Source: Nitrospinota bacterium (GTDB taxonomy: Bacteria; Tectomicrobia; Entotheonellia; J063). Taken from it: a stretch of 9,780 nucleotides of DNA. Below, piece after piece: positions 1 to 6,659 of this stretch (position 1 is the first letter of the stretch; every line of letters begins with the position of its first letter). The translations under genes were made by a program, and so were the position numbers. The stretch lies in assembly GCA_003696125.1 (NCBI GenBank), contig RFHZ01000065.1:1-9780 (forward strand), read 5' to 3'. The notes below the pieces were generated by a model. It did no database searches, was not told the DNA's origin, and worked only from the letters and a program-made list of their open reading frames with translations.

Positions 1-798
1 CACATTGTCGCGATAGAGGAAGCGGTTCAATTCCTCGAAGGTCCGCTTCAGGGCAGAGGTGCGGGTGGTTCCAGAGTAAATGGTCTGTCCTCCCCGGACA
101 ATCCGGCAGGTGATGGACAGGTTACGCGGATCGGGGAGATCGCTGGGAGTGACCAGCGTCGGCCCCAGCGCACAACAACCGAGAAAGATCTTAGACTGGG
201 GCAGAAAGAGCGGGTTTTCGCGCTCGATGTCCCAGGCAGAAAGGTCATTACAGATTGTGAACCCCACGATTTCCTTTTCTCTCCCCAGCACATAGGCGAG
301 TTCCGGTTCAGGGGCGGTCAGGGTGGAGTCGCTTCGAATACAGATAGGGGCATTGGGACCCACACAGCGTTCGGGCGTTGCTTTGAAAAAGAGTTCAGGC
401 CGTTCACTGTGATAGACGTAATCGTAGATGCCCTTGCTCCGTCCCTGCGGAGCAGGAGTTGTCCCCACACTCTCCTGATAGACCTCTGCGCTCCGCTGGT
501 ACGTGATCCCACAGCCCCAGACCTCAGGTGCCTGCACCGGGATGAGGAGATGGGGTTGCGTCGGGGAAGGAGGAATATTTAAATCCTGCCAGGCATAGCG
601 TTTGGGTCGGGACAAGGAGGCAAGCCGGCGGGACAGATAATCCTCCAAAGAGCAATTGGCCTGGGCAGCGGCCTGAATCGCGGCCAGGGTGCTGCTGAAC
701 TCTGGCTTCCCACCCCCGCTGATGTCGATGACCTCTTCTCCCTGTACCACTCCCAGACGCGGCCCCTGGCGCGGGGCGAAAAACTGGACGATCCTCAT
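1..798 (-). CDS. Fumarylacetoacetate hydrolase (FAH) family protein, AraD1-like; C-terminus beyond window
   Basis: The reading frame is open from an ATG at 798 to the window edge, giving 266 residues with no stop, so the C-terminus is missing. The visible part has an N-terminal domain, a WGCGITYQRS segment (residues 94-103) and the FAH core. The core contains PEPELAYVLG (163-172), whose E164 and E166 fit the family's metal ligands, NDLSAWDIE (184-192) with D185 as the likely third ligand, and ENPLFLPQSKIF (194-205). FAH-fold enzymes use Mg2+ or Mn2+ to hydrolyse, decarboxylate, isomerise or dehydrate 2-oxo acids. The WGxGxTY and ENPLxLPQ segments resemble the AraD1 group (2-keto-3-deoxy-sugar-acid dehydratase-like), so a dehydratase is my preferred guess over a true fumarylacetoacetase. 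A GGAG site lies 7 bases before the ATG. The cupin gene ends 33 bases upstream, which suggests one operon. Family is secure; the reaction is not. Confidence 0.9.
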   Translation of the reverse strand, partial: MRIVQFFAPRQGPRLGVVQGEEVIDISGGGKPEFSSTLAAIQAAAQANCSLEDYLSRRLASLSRPKRYAWQDLNIPPSPTQPHLLIPVQAPEVWGCGITYQRSAEVYQESVGTTPAPQGRSKGIYDYVYHSERPELFFKATPERCVGPNAPICIRSDSTLTAPEPELAYVLGREKEIVGFTICNDLSAWDIERENPLFLPQSKIFLGCCALGPTLVTPSDLPDPRNLSITCRIVRGGQTIYSGTTRTSALKRTFEELNRFLYRDNV

Positions 799-831
799 CA
801 CGCTTCTCCATTTGAGTAACGATGACTAACC

Positions 832-1155
832 TTACTTATACTCTTCCCGTGGAGGACTGAAGATATCGAGGGCCCGGGCTTTTTGGGCCGGTGTCCGCAC
901 GCTATGGGGGACATTGGAGGGGATATAATAGGCTTCACCAGCCTTGACCACCTTGGTCTCTCCCCCGATGGTGAACTCAAATTCTCCCTCCAGCACGATG
1001 CCCATCTGTTCATGCGGATGCTTATGCTCGGGAACTACCGAGTGAGGACCGAGATCGATAAAGGAGAGCATGATCTTCTCTCCCCAGGCCGCCCGCATGG
1101 TCACACCGGGGAAGAGTTCTTTGGCTTCCAGTTCTGAGGGATCGATAAAATACAT
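832..1155 (-). CDS. Small single-domain cupin protein
   Basis: This 107-residue protein is a single conserved beta-barrel cupin, probably cytoplasmic because no signal peptide is visible. Motif 1 contains EHKHPHEQMG (residues 43-52), with H44, H46 and E49 or Q50 as likely metal ligands. Motif 2 contains GEAYYIPSNVPH (73-84), with H84 as the last ligand, so a mononuclear metal site appears intact. The chosen ATG lies 6 bases after AAGGAG. An in-frame extension to 1299 would run deep into the preceding gene and has no cupin-like sequence. The gene follows the LarA-like gene by 10 bases and precedes the FAH gene. Small cupins of this type act as isomerases, dioxygenases, sugar-acid enzymes or ligand sensors, and sequence alone does not decide. 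The company it keeps favours a small-acid catabolic role. Confidence 0.9.
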   Translation of the reverse strand: MYFIDPSELEAKELFPGVTMRAAWGEKIMLSFIDLGPHSVVPEHKHPHEQMGIVLEGEFEFTIGGETKVVKAGEAYYIPSNVPHSVRTPAQKARALDIFSPPREEYK

Positions 1156-1161
1156 TGTTCG

Positions 1162-1167
1162 CTCCTT
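1162..1167 (-). promoter_or_regulatory. Ribosome binding site of the cupin gene, overlapping the upstream stop codon
   Basis: On the minus strand the sequence reads TAAGGAG. The TAA is the stop of the LarA-like gene and AAGGAG is the Shine-Dalgarno site of the cupin gene, 6 bases before its ATG. This arrangement fits translational coupling of the two genes and decides the cupin start. Confidence 0.75.
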
Positions 1168-2425
1168 AGGCAAAACGGGGCAAGAGATTCCCGCTCTGAT
1201 CGAACTCCAGGGCAGTCGGTTCACGCACGATTTCCAGATCCTCTCGTGCCTGCACCTCTTCCAGATACGCTTCCGAAACTTCCAGTTCTCCCAGGACAAG
1301 GGTATTCTTGATCCAGAGAATCTTGCTCTCCTCCGGTTTGACCATGCCCACCGTGGAGAGAGCCGCTTCCAGGGCTTCTCGATCCGTCTCCAGGATCATA
1401 GGAATCCGCGCACTCTCCGGGCTGACCCCGGTCAGACAGTTGATATAGGTCGGTTTGCGATCGATCTTCTCGGCCAGGCGCTGGGAGACGAAGTCGGCCA
1501 GGCCCACACCGGTGGCATTCCCATAGGTCTCGGGAGTAAGATCACGCACATAGATGCGGATGATGCGCGGCTTTTCCGGTGGTTTTTCCGTGAGGTTCAT
1601 GATGCGACCGATCACGTTGGTATCCATCCCGGTTCCGCTGATGTTCTTCCCCATCTCGTCAACGATCAGCAGGTGGGCAAACTCAAAGGGGAGGCGGGCC
1701 AGAAGCCGTTTGGCTTCAGCCTGCAGCGCCTTTTCCACCGCCTCCATCTCCTCCGGCAACACGGCGACGATCTTGGCCGTCTCATCGTACCCGTTCTCCA
1801 GAATACCCAGCCCAAAGGCAACCGGTGCCTGCTTGAGCACCTCTCGTCCTACGGTCAGGATGACGTGATAATACCCGTACTCGATGTTCGCCTTGTGGTA
1901 GTGAATGGCACCGTGATGCTTCCCCAAACCGATCGCCATCATCTTGAACAGACCGCTTTCGATCTCCCCGTTAAAATCGGTATGGGGCTTGATCCGGTTG
2001 ATCACACCGATATGATCCGCTTCCGAAGCGTACTTATCCAGGAAGACCGGGATATGATCCGGGGTTTCCCCGATCTGCACCACCTCCATGGTGGCCCTGA
2101 GAGGCACCCCCATCGTCTGCTCGGTGATGCCATAGTGACGCAGTACATCGAGCTGCCCTTCTGCCGTTCCTCCTCCATGACTCCCCATGGCCGGGATGAT
2201 GAACGGCTTTGCTCCCATGTCTAAGAGAAACTCGGCTGTGGCTTTCATCACCGTGGCGATATTGGCGATGCCTCGACTCCCAGCCGTCAAGGCGACACTA
2301 TCACCAGGTCGGATGCGGGAAGGGAGGTTGATGCGGGCCAGCTCCTGTTTCACCGTCCCCGGGATGTCGGAAACAACCGGGGCGGGGAACTTCTGTTTAA
2401 TCCGTAACATCTTAGGGAATAACAT
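1166..2425 (-). CDS. LarA-like (DUF2088, lactate racemase domain) protein
   Basis: The 419-residue protein matches in length and motifs the DUF2088/lactate-racemase N-terminal family. LarA enzymes use a nickel-pincer nucleotide cofactor to racemise or epimerise 2-hydroxy acids. Visible features include PAMGSHGGGTAEGQ (residues 78-91), whose H83 fits the first LarA catalytic histidine, and RIKPHTDFNGEIESG (144-158). In the latter, H148 fits the second histidine, and K161 shortly after may correspond to the cofactor-linked lysine. These assignments are by eye. The ATG at 2425 is chosen because AAGGAG lies 9 bases upstream; an in-frame GTG at 2446 would place that site inside the gene. No cofactor-synthesis genes (larB, larC, larE) are in the window, so nickel-pincer dependence is inferred. 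It heads a cassette with the cupin and FAH genes. Many DUF2088 members have unknown substrates, and lactate should not be assumed. Confidence 0.85.
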   Translation of the reverse strand: MLFPKMLRIKQKFPAPVVSDIPGTVKQELARINLPSRIRPGDSVALTAGSRGIANIATVMKATAEFLLDMGAKPFIIPAMGSHGGGTAEGQLDVLRHYGITEQTMGVPLRATMEVVQIGETPDHIPVFLDKYASEADHIGVINRIKPHTDFNGEIESGLFKMMAIGLGKHHGAIHYHKANIEYGYYHVILTVGREVLKQAPVAFGLGILENGYDETAKIVAVLPEEMEAVEKALQAEAKRLLARLPFEFAHLLIVDEMGKNISGTGMDTNVIGRIMNLTEKPPEKPRIIRIYVRDLTPETYGNATGVGLADFVSQRLAEKIDRKPTYINCLTGVSPESARIPMILETDREALEAALSTVGMVKPEESKILWIKNTLVLGELEVSEAYLEEVQAREDLEIVREPTALEFDQSGNLLPRFA

Positions 2426-2487
2426 CTGTGGTATCTCCTTCCTCACTCAACACTATGGCGCAAATCCTCCTTCATATCCTGCAGTAC

Positions 2488-2516
2488 TCCATAGCATAAA
2501 ATCGCTCCCCTGTCTA
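2488..2516 (-). promoter_or_regulatory. Possible promoter of the LarA-like/cupin/FAH cassette
   Basis: On the minus strand TAGACA (2511-2516, one mismatch to TTGACA) is followed after 17 bases by TATGGA (2488-2493, matching only the first three bases of TATAAT). An overlapping TATGCT could also serve as the -10 box. The leader to the LarA-like ATG would be about 55 bases. The position is right, but the -10 match is poor. Confidence 0.35.
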
Positions 2517-2546
2517 GAGAAAAGTCCCCCTCTCCCGCATCAGTAC

Positions 2547-2582
2547 AGAGAACGCCTGCTGAGTCAGGGAATAAGGTTCTCT
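2547..2582 (-). repeat. Nested inverted repeat just after the M23 peptidase gene
   Basis: AGAGAAC (2547-2553) pairs with GTTCTCT (2576-2582), and inside it CCTG (2555-2558) pairs with CAGG (2565-2568). The outer arm touches the last base of the peptidase stop codon. There is no T-run after it on the minus strand, so it is not a standard intrinsic terminator. It could slow or end transcription between the peptidase and the LarA-like gene, or be chance. Confidence 0.3.
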
Positions 2583-3373
2583 TAATCCAGGAAACGAAGG
2601 GGATTCAGCGGTTTTCCATTCTTGAGAATTTCGAAGTGGAGATGCGGTCCGGAGGAGCGACCCGTGTTTCCGCTGAGCGCGATGACCTCCCCTTGCTTTA
2701 CCCACTGCCCCTTGCGTACCAGGAGACGATGGTTGTGGGCGTACAGGGTTTTGAAGCCGTTTTTGTGGGAGAGGATCACCGTGCGGCCATAGCCCCCGTA
2801 GTATCTGGCATCAACCACCACCCCGTCCTCTGCGGCCAGCACCGGGGTTCGTCGCCGCACACCGATATCGATTCCGGAATGGAAATCTCCCCGATGACCA
2901 CCCATCGGGTGCTGGCGGCGTCCATAGTGCGAGGTAATCTTTCCCCGCACCGGCCAGATGAAGTGCAGTCCCTCTGCCTGTTGGACAAGGGAAGCGTGGC
3001 GGTGGGGGTGGTGGGAGGAGGAAGGAGGACGATTAGCGGCCACGTAAGGAAGAGAAGCCGTGGGAATGATCAGCTTTTGCCCGATGGCTAAACGCGAGCT
3101 CTTTAACCTGTTGGCCGCTTTGAGTGTCTGCACATCGGTATGATACCTTCGGGCCAGAGCGCTGAGCGTCTCTCCTCGCCGTACCGTATGCACTATTAAT
3201 TCTGGCGTATCTGAAGGAAAAACCTGGGTAAAAAGGGCAGCAGATGCGTTGCGGATGGTCTGAGATGAGATTTCGGCAAAAACCGTTGAGGCCATGATCA
3301 GTGTGCCTAAACCGATACCTATACTGACCCATAAAGCGAACGGTCTCCAATATACTATCTTCTTTCGCTCCAC
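2582..3373 (-). CDS. Secreted LysM-M23 peptidoglycan endopeptidase
   Basis: The 263-residue protein should act outside the cytoplasmic membrane, cutting peptide cross-bridges in peptidoglycan or activating amidases. It begins with a signal peptide: a basic start (ERKK), a hydrophobic core at about residues 12-30 and a likely cut after TVFA (residue 33). A LysM domain at about 60-104 (VHTVRRGETLSALARRY to IGQKLIIP) binds glycan. After a His/Ser-rich linker comes an M23 (lysostaphin-type) domain at about 137-263, with HSGID (H165, D169), YAH (H213) and HLHF (H244, H246), so the zinc site is complete. The GTG start at 3373 follows GGGAGGG by 7 bases and gives a clean signal peptide. An in-frame GTG at 3445 would add 24 residues before it with a weaker site. 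It lies alone between two metabolic units and is probably transcribed separately. Confidence 0.93.
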   Translation of the reverse strand: MERKKIVYWRPFALWVSIGIGLGTLIMASTVFAEISSQTIRNASAALFTQVFPSDTPELIVHTVRRGETLSALARRYHTDVQTLKAANRLKSSRLAIGQKLIIPTASLPYVAANRPPSSSHHPHRHASLVQQAEGLHFIWPVRGKITSHYGRRQHPMGGHRGDFHSGIDIGVRRRTPVLAAEDGVVVDARYYGGYGRTVILSHKNGFKTLYAHNHRLLVRKGQWVKQGEVIALSGNTGRSSGPHLHFEILKNGKPLNPLRFLD

Positions 3374-3831
3374 GTCATTTCCCTCCCTACATATGGTGAA
3401 AACCTCACGGCATACCAAGGTAAGGAAATCACTTTTCCTTTCCACCTCTTGGCACTGTGGCTGCTATGGCGATATAGGAAGAGGAATACCCTGCTCCCAG
3501 ACTCAATCCGTTGATAGGGAAAGATAAAAAGGAGATTACCCTGCAAAAGGGGACAGCAATAGAGATGATGAAGGAGAGAGATAAGATAGAAATAGAGGAG
3601 AAAAGAGAAAGACCCTCTTTTATTGTACCAATATCCCACGCCCACTCTCTCACCCACTGCGACAAGGGTAACAAGATCACACCACCAGGATAGTATGCAC
3701 TATCCCGCACTCTACCTTAGAAAAGCAAGGGATCGCTACAATAAATACCGGATGTCGGTATCTTAACCGGAAACGCGTGTGCTGTCAACCCTAAATTCAG
3801 CAAAAATTGGCAGAAGGGGCGCCAGAAAAGG
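3374..3831. other. Intergenic stretch with no convincing gene
   Basis: This gap of about 460 bases separates the peptidase gene from the operon terminator. Short frames on both strands lack ribosome binding sites and recognisable domains. It holds a purine-rich tract on the plus strand (3561-3612, 47 of 52 bases purine, no C), a 7-bp inverted repeat AAAAGAG/CTCTTTT (3601-3607 and 3615-3621) and a 6-bp repeat ATACCG/CGGTAT (3745-3750 and 3756-3761). The peptidase promoter must lie here, but I cannot point to a good -35/-10 pair. Confidence 0.6.
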
Positions 3832-3855
3832 GGAGGCGGGTTTTGACCCGCCTCC
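3832..3855 (-). terminator. Intrinsic terminator of the methylmalonyl-CoA operon
   Basis: GGAGGCGGGT (3832-3841) and ACCCGCCTCC (3846-3855) form a perfect 10-bp GC-rich stem with a 4-base loop. On the minus strand it starts 5 bases after the TAA of the MmgE/PrpD gene and is followed by CCTTTTC, a short T-run. The placement and stem are typical of a rho-independent terminator; the weak U-tract may make it leaky. Confidence 0.8.
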
Positions 3856-3860
3856 TCCTG

Positions 3861-5228
3861 TTAACGGAGCAGTTCCAACAGGGGGGTGAGGGTAGGGAGC
3901 GTTTCCAGTTGCTCGAGTTGCTCCAGTACCCGGTCGATCTTCTTGGAGGAGAGCACCAGCGAGGCGCATTCGCGGAACTTGGCCTGGAGTTCACTCTCCG
4001 AGAGGGGATTTTGGGGGTGGCCTTTGGGGAGATCGACCTGCTGCGAATATTTTCGTCCATCGCGAAGCTTGATGGTCACCGTCACCGGCAGGTCTTCATC
4101 ATCCCGCTCCCCTGCAGTCGCTTCCACCGGATGGATCTGTCGTTTCACTCGCTGCAGCAACTCCTGGGCTTGAGGACGTTGTACCATCTCGTCGGTGAAT
4201 TGAGCCAGTCCGACCTTCCTGTCCAGGATGGCGGCGGCCAGGCAGTACTCCAGGCTAAACTTCCCCTCCAGAGCGGTATGAGGGCGGGCATGAATCAGGA
4301 CATCACTGGCGAGGCGACTCAGCAGGCACTCGACCTCGGCCACAGCCTCGGGGGCAAACTGGTGCTTCTGGACCAGATCGAGTGTTGCATCGATGGCCCG
4401 ATGGGTAAAAGCACAGCAGGGGTACTGTTTGATCACCACACCGGGATCGACGAGATCGTACGGCGCCCCAAAGGTCTGGGTGATCTGTTCGAGTTGAAAC
4501 TCCCCTCCACCGGTGTACAGGCGGGCAAAGCCAAACGGTGCCTCCAGGATACCCTCGTCAGCCGTGAAGTCCATCTGGGCCAGGGTGGCAGCCATGACTC
4601 CTCCCATGGCCGCATGGCCGGGATGCAACGGTTTGGTCATGGTGCCGAAGTTCTGGCGGATCCCGCTGGAGAGGGAGGCGGCAATACCAAAGGCTCTCGC
4701 AATCTTCTGGGGAGAGAGCTGGAGGAGCCTGGCCACTGCGGCGGTGGCCCCAAAGACCCCTAAGGTCGAGGTTGCATGCCAGCCGAGTTGATAGTGGGCA
4801 GGATTTACCCCTCTCCCTATCTTGGCTTCCACTTCAAAACCGATGACGTACGCGGTCAGGAGGTCCTTGCCAGAAGCCCCCTGCGCTTCGGCCACGGCCA
4901 GCACGGCCGGCAGCAGGGGCACAGAGGGATGACCACTCATCGACCAGTTGACATCATCGTAGTCATACGCATGGGCCATGGTCCCGTTGGCCAGCGCCGC
5001 CTGGGGAGGCGAAGTGCGGAATCCGTGTCCCAGGACACTGGCCTGGGGAGCCCCACCCAGGCTCTTGGTGTACCGGGCAATGATCTCTCCGGCCGGACTG
5101 GTAGCCCCGGCCAGGGTGACCCCCAGGGTATCGAGTATGGCGTACTTGGCTTTCTGGATGGCTTCTCCGGGCAGATCCGTATAGCGTGTCTCATGGACCA
5201 GAGAAGCCAGTTGACGAGTCGTATGCAT
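3861..5228 (-). CDS. MmgE/PrpD family protein (2-methylcitrate dehydratase/cis-aconitate decarboxylase-like)
   Basis: The 455-residue protein has the usual length and full architecture of the MmgE/PrpD family: an N-terminal helical domain and a C-terminal lid domain. Segments that fit the active site of characterised members are AYDYDD (residues 87-92), GHPSVPLLPA (99-108, H100), GWHAT (149-153, H151), KPLHPG (199-204, K199) and VVIKQYPCC (264-272, K267). This set looks intact, so it is probably an active lyase on a citrate-like or tricarboxylic acid substrate. The ATG at 5228 has GGAGG 6 bases upstream and lies 15 bases after meaB, so it is the last gene of the methylmalonyl-CoA operon. PrpD of the 2-methylcitrate cycle also serves propionate use, but no prpB or prpC is present. 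The family contains decarboxylases and dehydratases that sequence alone does not separate, so the substrate is open. Confidence 0.92.
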   Translation of the reverse strand: MHTTRQLASLVHETRYTDLPGEAIQKAKYAILDTLGVTLAGATSPAGEIIARYTKSLGGAPQASVLGHGFRTSPPQAALANGTMAHAYDYDDVNWSMSGHPSVPLLPAVLAVAEAQGASGKDLLTAYVIGFEVEAKIGRGVNPAHYQLGWHATSTLGVFGATAAVARLLQLSPQKIARAFGIAASLSSGIRQNFGTMTKPLHPGHAAMGGVMAATLAQMDFTADEGILEAPFGFARLYTGGGEFQLEQITQTFGAPYDLVDPGVVIKQYPCCAFTHRAIDATLDLVQKHQFAPEAVAEVECLLSRLASDVLIHARPHTALEGKFSLEYCLAAAILDRKVGLAQFTDEMVQRPQAQELLQRVKRQIHPVEATAGERDDEDLPVTVTIKLRDGRKYSQQVDLPKGHPQNPLSESELQAKFRECASLVLSSKKIDRVLEQLEQLETLPTLTPLLELLR

Positions 5229-5243
5229 GGCGCTCCTCCCCTC

Positions 5244-6239
5244 TCAGACTTTTTCCTGAAACCAGTGTTGGATAAGCTGGGTATCGTGCAGGATCTGGTC
5301 GGCGGCACGATGGGGAGAGATCTCTCCCCGCTCCACCCTGGTCACCAGCTCTCCTAACGCCCCCTCCCTCTGGAGGTGGTGTAAGAGCAGGGTGCGGAGG
5401 TGTCGCTCTACCAGCTCGATCAGCTCCTTTTTCCGCCGGGCTTGGCGGCGGGCCTCAAATTCTCCGGCCTTGCACAGAGCCTTCCTGTGATCCTCGATGG
5501 CCGTAAAAAGCTCGACAACCCCGATATCGCGGTCTGCCTGCGTGGCCAGGACCGGGGGTCGCCACCAGGAGTGCGGATGATGCATATCGACCAGGGCCTG
5601 AATTTCGGTGACCATCCGGTCCGCTCCTTCCCGGTCGGCCTTGTTCACGACAAAGATGTCGGCGATCTCCATCAGCCCGGCTTTCATGGTCTGGATGGCA
5701 TCCCCTCCTTCCGGCACAAAGACCACCACCGTGGTATCGGTCGTCTCCATGATGTCGAGTTCGGTCTGCCCCACTCCCACCGTTTCGATGAGGACATAAT
5801 CTTTACCGGCGGCATCGAGGAGCTTCAGCGCATCTTTAGCCACACGGGGCAGCCCTCCCACATCCCCCTTGGTCGCCATGCTCCGGATGAAGACCCCCGG
5901 ATCCAGGTAGTGCTGCTGCATCCGGATGCGATCCCCCAGCAAGGCGCCCCCGCTAAACGGGCTGGTGGGATCGATGGCCAGTATCCCTACCGTTCGCTCC
6001 AGACGCCGGATATGGGTGGTCAGCTTATCGACCAGGGTGCTCTTCCCTGCGCCTGGCGGCCCAGTAATCCCTATGGAGTAAGCCTGTCCCAGATAAGGGG
6101 CAATGGTTTCCATGAGAAAAGAGACCTCTTCCCCTTCTTGCTCCAGGAGGGAGATAAGCCGGGAAAGGGCCCGCACATCTCCTTGCCGCATCCGCTTAAC
6201 CAGTGTACCTATCTGAGCCTTACCGTATCCTCTTCCCAT
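5244..6239 (-). CDS. meaB: Methylmalonyl-CoA mutase chaperone GTPase MeaB (ArgK-type)
   Basis: The 331-residue protein is full length for MeaB/ArgK-type P-loop GTPases of the SIMIBI class. It shows GPPGAGKST (60-68, Walker A/G1), IDPTSPFSGGALLGDR (89-104), the G3-region motif ETVGVGQTE (152-160) and NKAD (199-202, G4). The C-terminal helices from about 245 match the dimerisation arm. In the cytoplasm MeaB binds methylmalonyl-CoA mutase, gates loading of adenosylcobalamin and protects the enzyme from inactivation. The old ArgK name (arginine transport kinase) is misleading. The ATG at 6239 follows GGGAG by 5 bases. The gene lies 15 bases after the epimerase and 15 bases before the MmgE/PrpD gene, so it is mid-operon. 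Related GTPases serve isobutyryl-CoA or 2-hydroxyisobutyryl-CoA mutases, but the adjacent epimerase favours methylmalonyl-CoA. Confidence 0.96.
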   Translation of the reverse strand: MGRGYGKAQIGTLVKRMRQGDVRALSRLISLLEQEGEEVSFLMETIAPYLGQAYSIGITGPPGAGKSTLVDKLTTHIRRLERTVGILAIDPTSPFSGGALLGDRIRMQQHYLDPGVFIRSMATKGDVGGLPRVAKDALKLLDAAGKDYVLIETVGVGQTELDIMETTDTTVVVFVPEGGDAIQTMKAGLMEIADIFVVNKADREGADRMVTEIQALVDMHHPHSWWRPPVLATQADRDIGVVELFTAIEDHRKALCKAGEFEARRQARRKKELIELVERHLRTLLLHHLQREGALGELVTRVERGEISPHRAADQILHDTQLIQHWFQEKV

Positions 6240-6254
6240 CTCTGCTCCCTGGTG

Positions 6255-6659
6255 TTACGGCTGGTGGGTATGCGCACAGAACTCTATCAGCACCCCGTGC
6301 GTGGACTGTGGGTGCAGGAAGGCGATCTCTGCGCCCCGCGTTCCCCGGCGTGGAACCTCATCGATCACCCTTACTCCCCGTGCCTTGACCGCCTGGAGGG
6401 CCTCCTGGATATTGGGTACGGCAAACGCCACATGCTGGATACCCTCCCCCCGCCTGGCAATGTACCGGGCGATCGGGCCATCAGGGGTCGTATCCTCTAT
6501 CAGCTCGATCTCGTCATCCCCTACCCGGATAAAGGCGACTTTGAGTCCCTGCAATTCCTCGCGTCCGGCCAGCGAAAGGCCGAGAACTTCTGTATAAAAG
6601 CGGATGGCCGCTTCCAGATCCTTTACCGCGACACCGAGATGGTCGATCCGGTGAATCAT
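6255..6659 (-). CDS. mce: Methylmalonyl-CoA epimerase (VOC superfamily)
   Basis: The 134-residue protein interconverts (2S)- and (2R)-methylmalonyl-CoA, linking propionyl-CoA carboxylase to the mutase. It contains two paired beta-alpha-beta-beta-beta vicinal-oxygen-chelate modules: [18 protein letters not shown] at the start (H7) and [11 protein letters not shown] (75-85, H76) in the second half. H7, E52 (in EIELIE), H76 and E126 (in GVLIEF) fit the four metal-ligand positions of the family, although the second ligand is Gln in some characterised epimerases. The ATG at 6659 overlaps the previous gene's stop as ATGA, and AGGAG lies 6 bases upstream. The upstream in-frame extension has no VOC sequence and is rejected. 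Length and motifs match family members closely, so the call is firm. Confidence 0.95.
   Translation of the reverse strand: MIHRIDHLGVAVKDLEAAIRFYTEVLGLSLAGREELQGLKVAFIRVGDDEIELIEDTTPDGPIARYIARRGEGIQHVAFAVPNIQEALQAVKARGVRVIDEVPRRGTRGAEIAFLHPQSTHGVLIEFCAHTHQP

Noticed and set aside
1070-2224. Long plus-strand open frame (384 codons) opposite the LarA-like gene
   Set aside because: The product is low-complexity and His/Asp/Leu-rich with no domain, and it lies antisense to a clear family member in GC-rich DNA. It is a shadow frame.
2426-2446. Upstream GTG start (2446) for the LarA-like gene
   Set aside because: It would bury the AAGGAG site inside the gene, whereas the ATG at 2425 has correct spacing to it.
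3511-3693. Plus-strand 60-residue Lys/Glu-rich frame in the gap before the terminator
   Set aside because: It has a TTG start without a ribosome site, and its composition is explained by the purine tract. No domain.
3429-3710. Minus-strand 93-residue hydrophobic frame upstream of the peptidase gene
   Set aside because: Its hydrophobic character comes from reading the pyrimidine-rich strand, and the C-terminal part runs into low-quality sequence. A small membrane protein cannot be excluded but is not supported.
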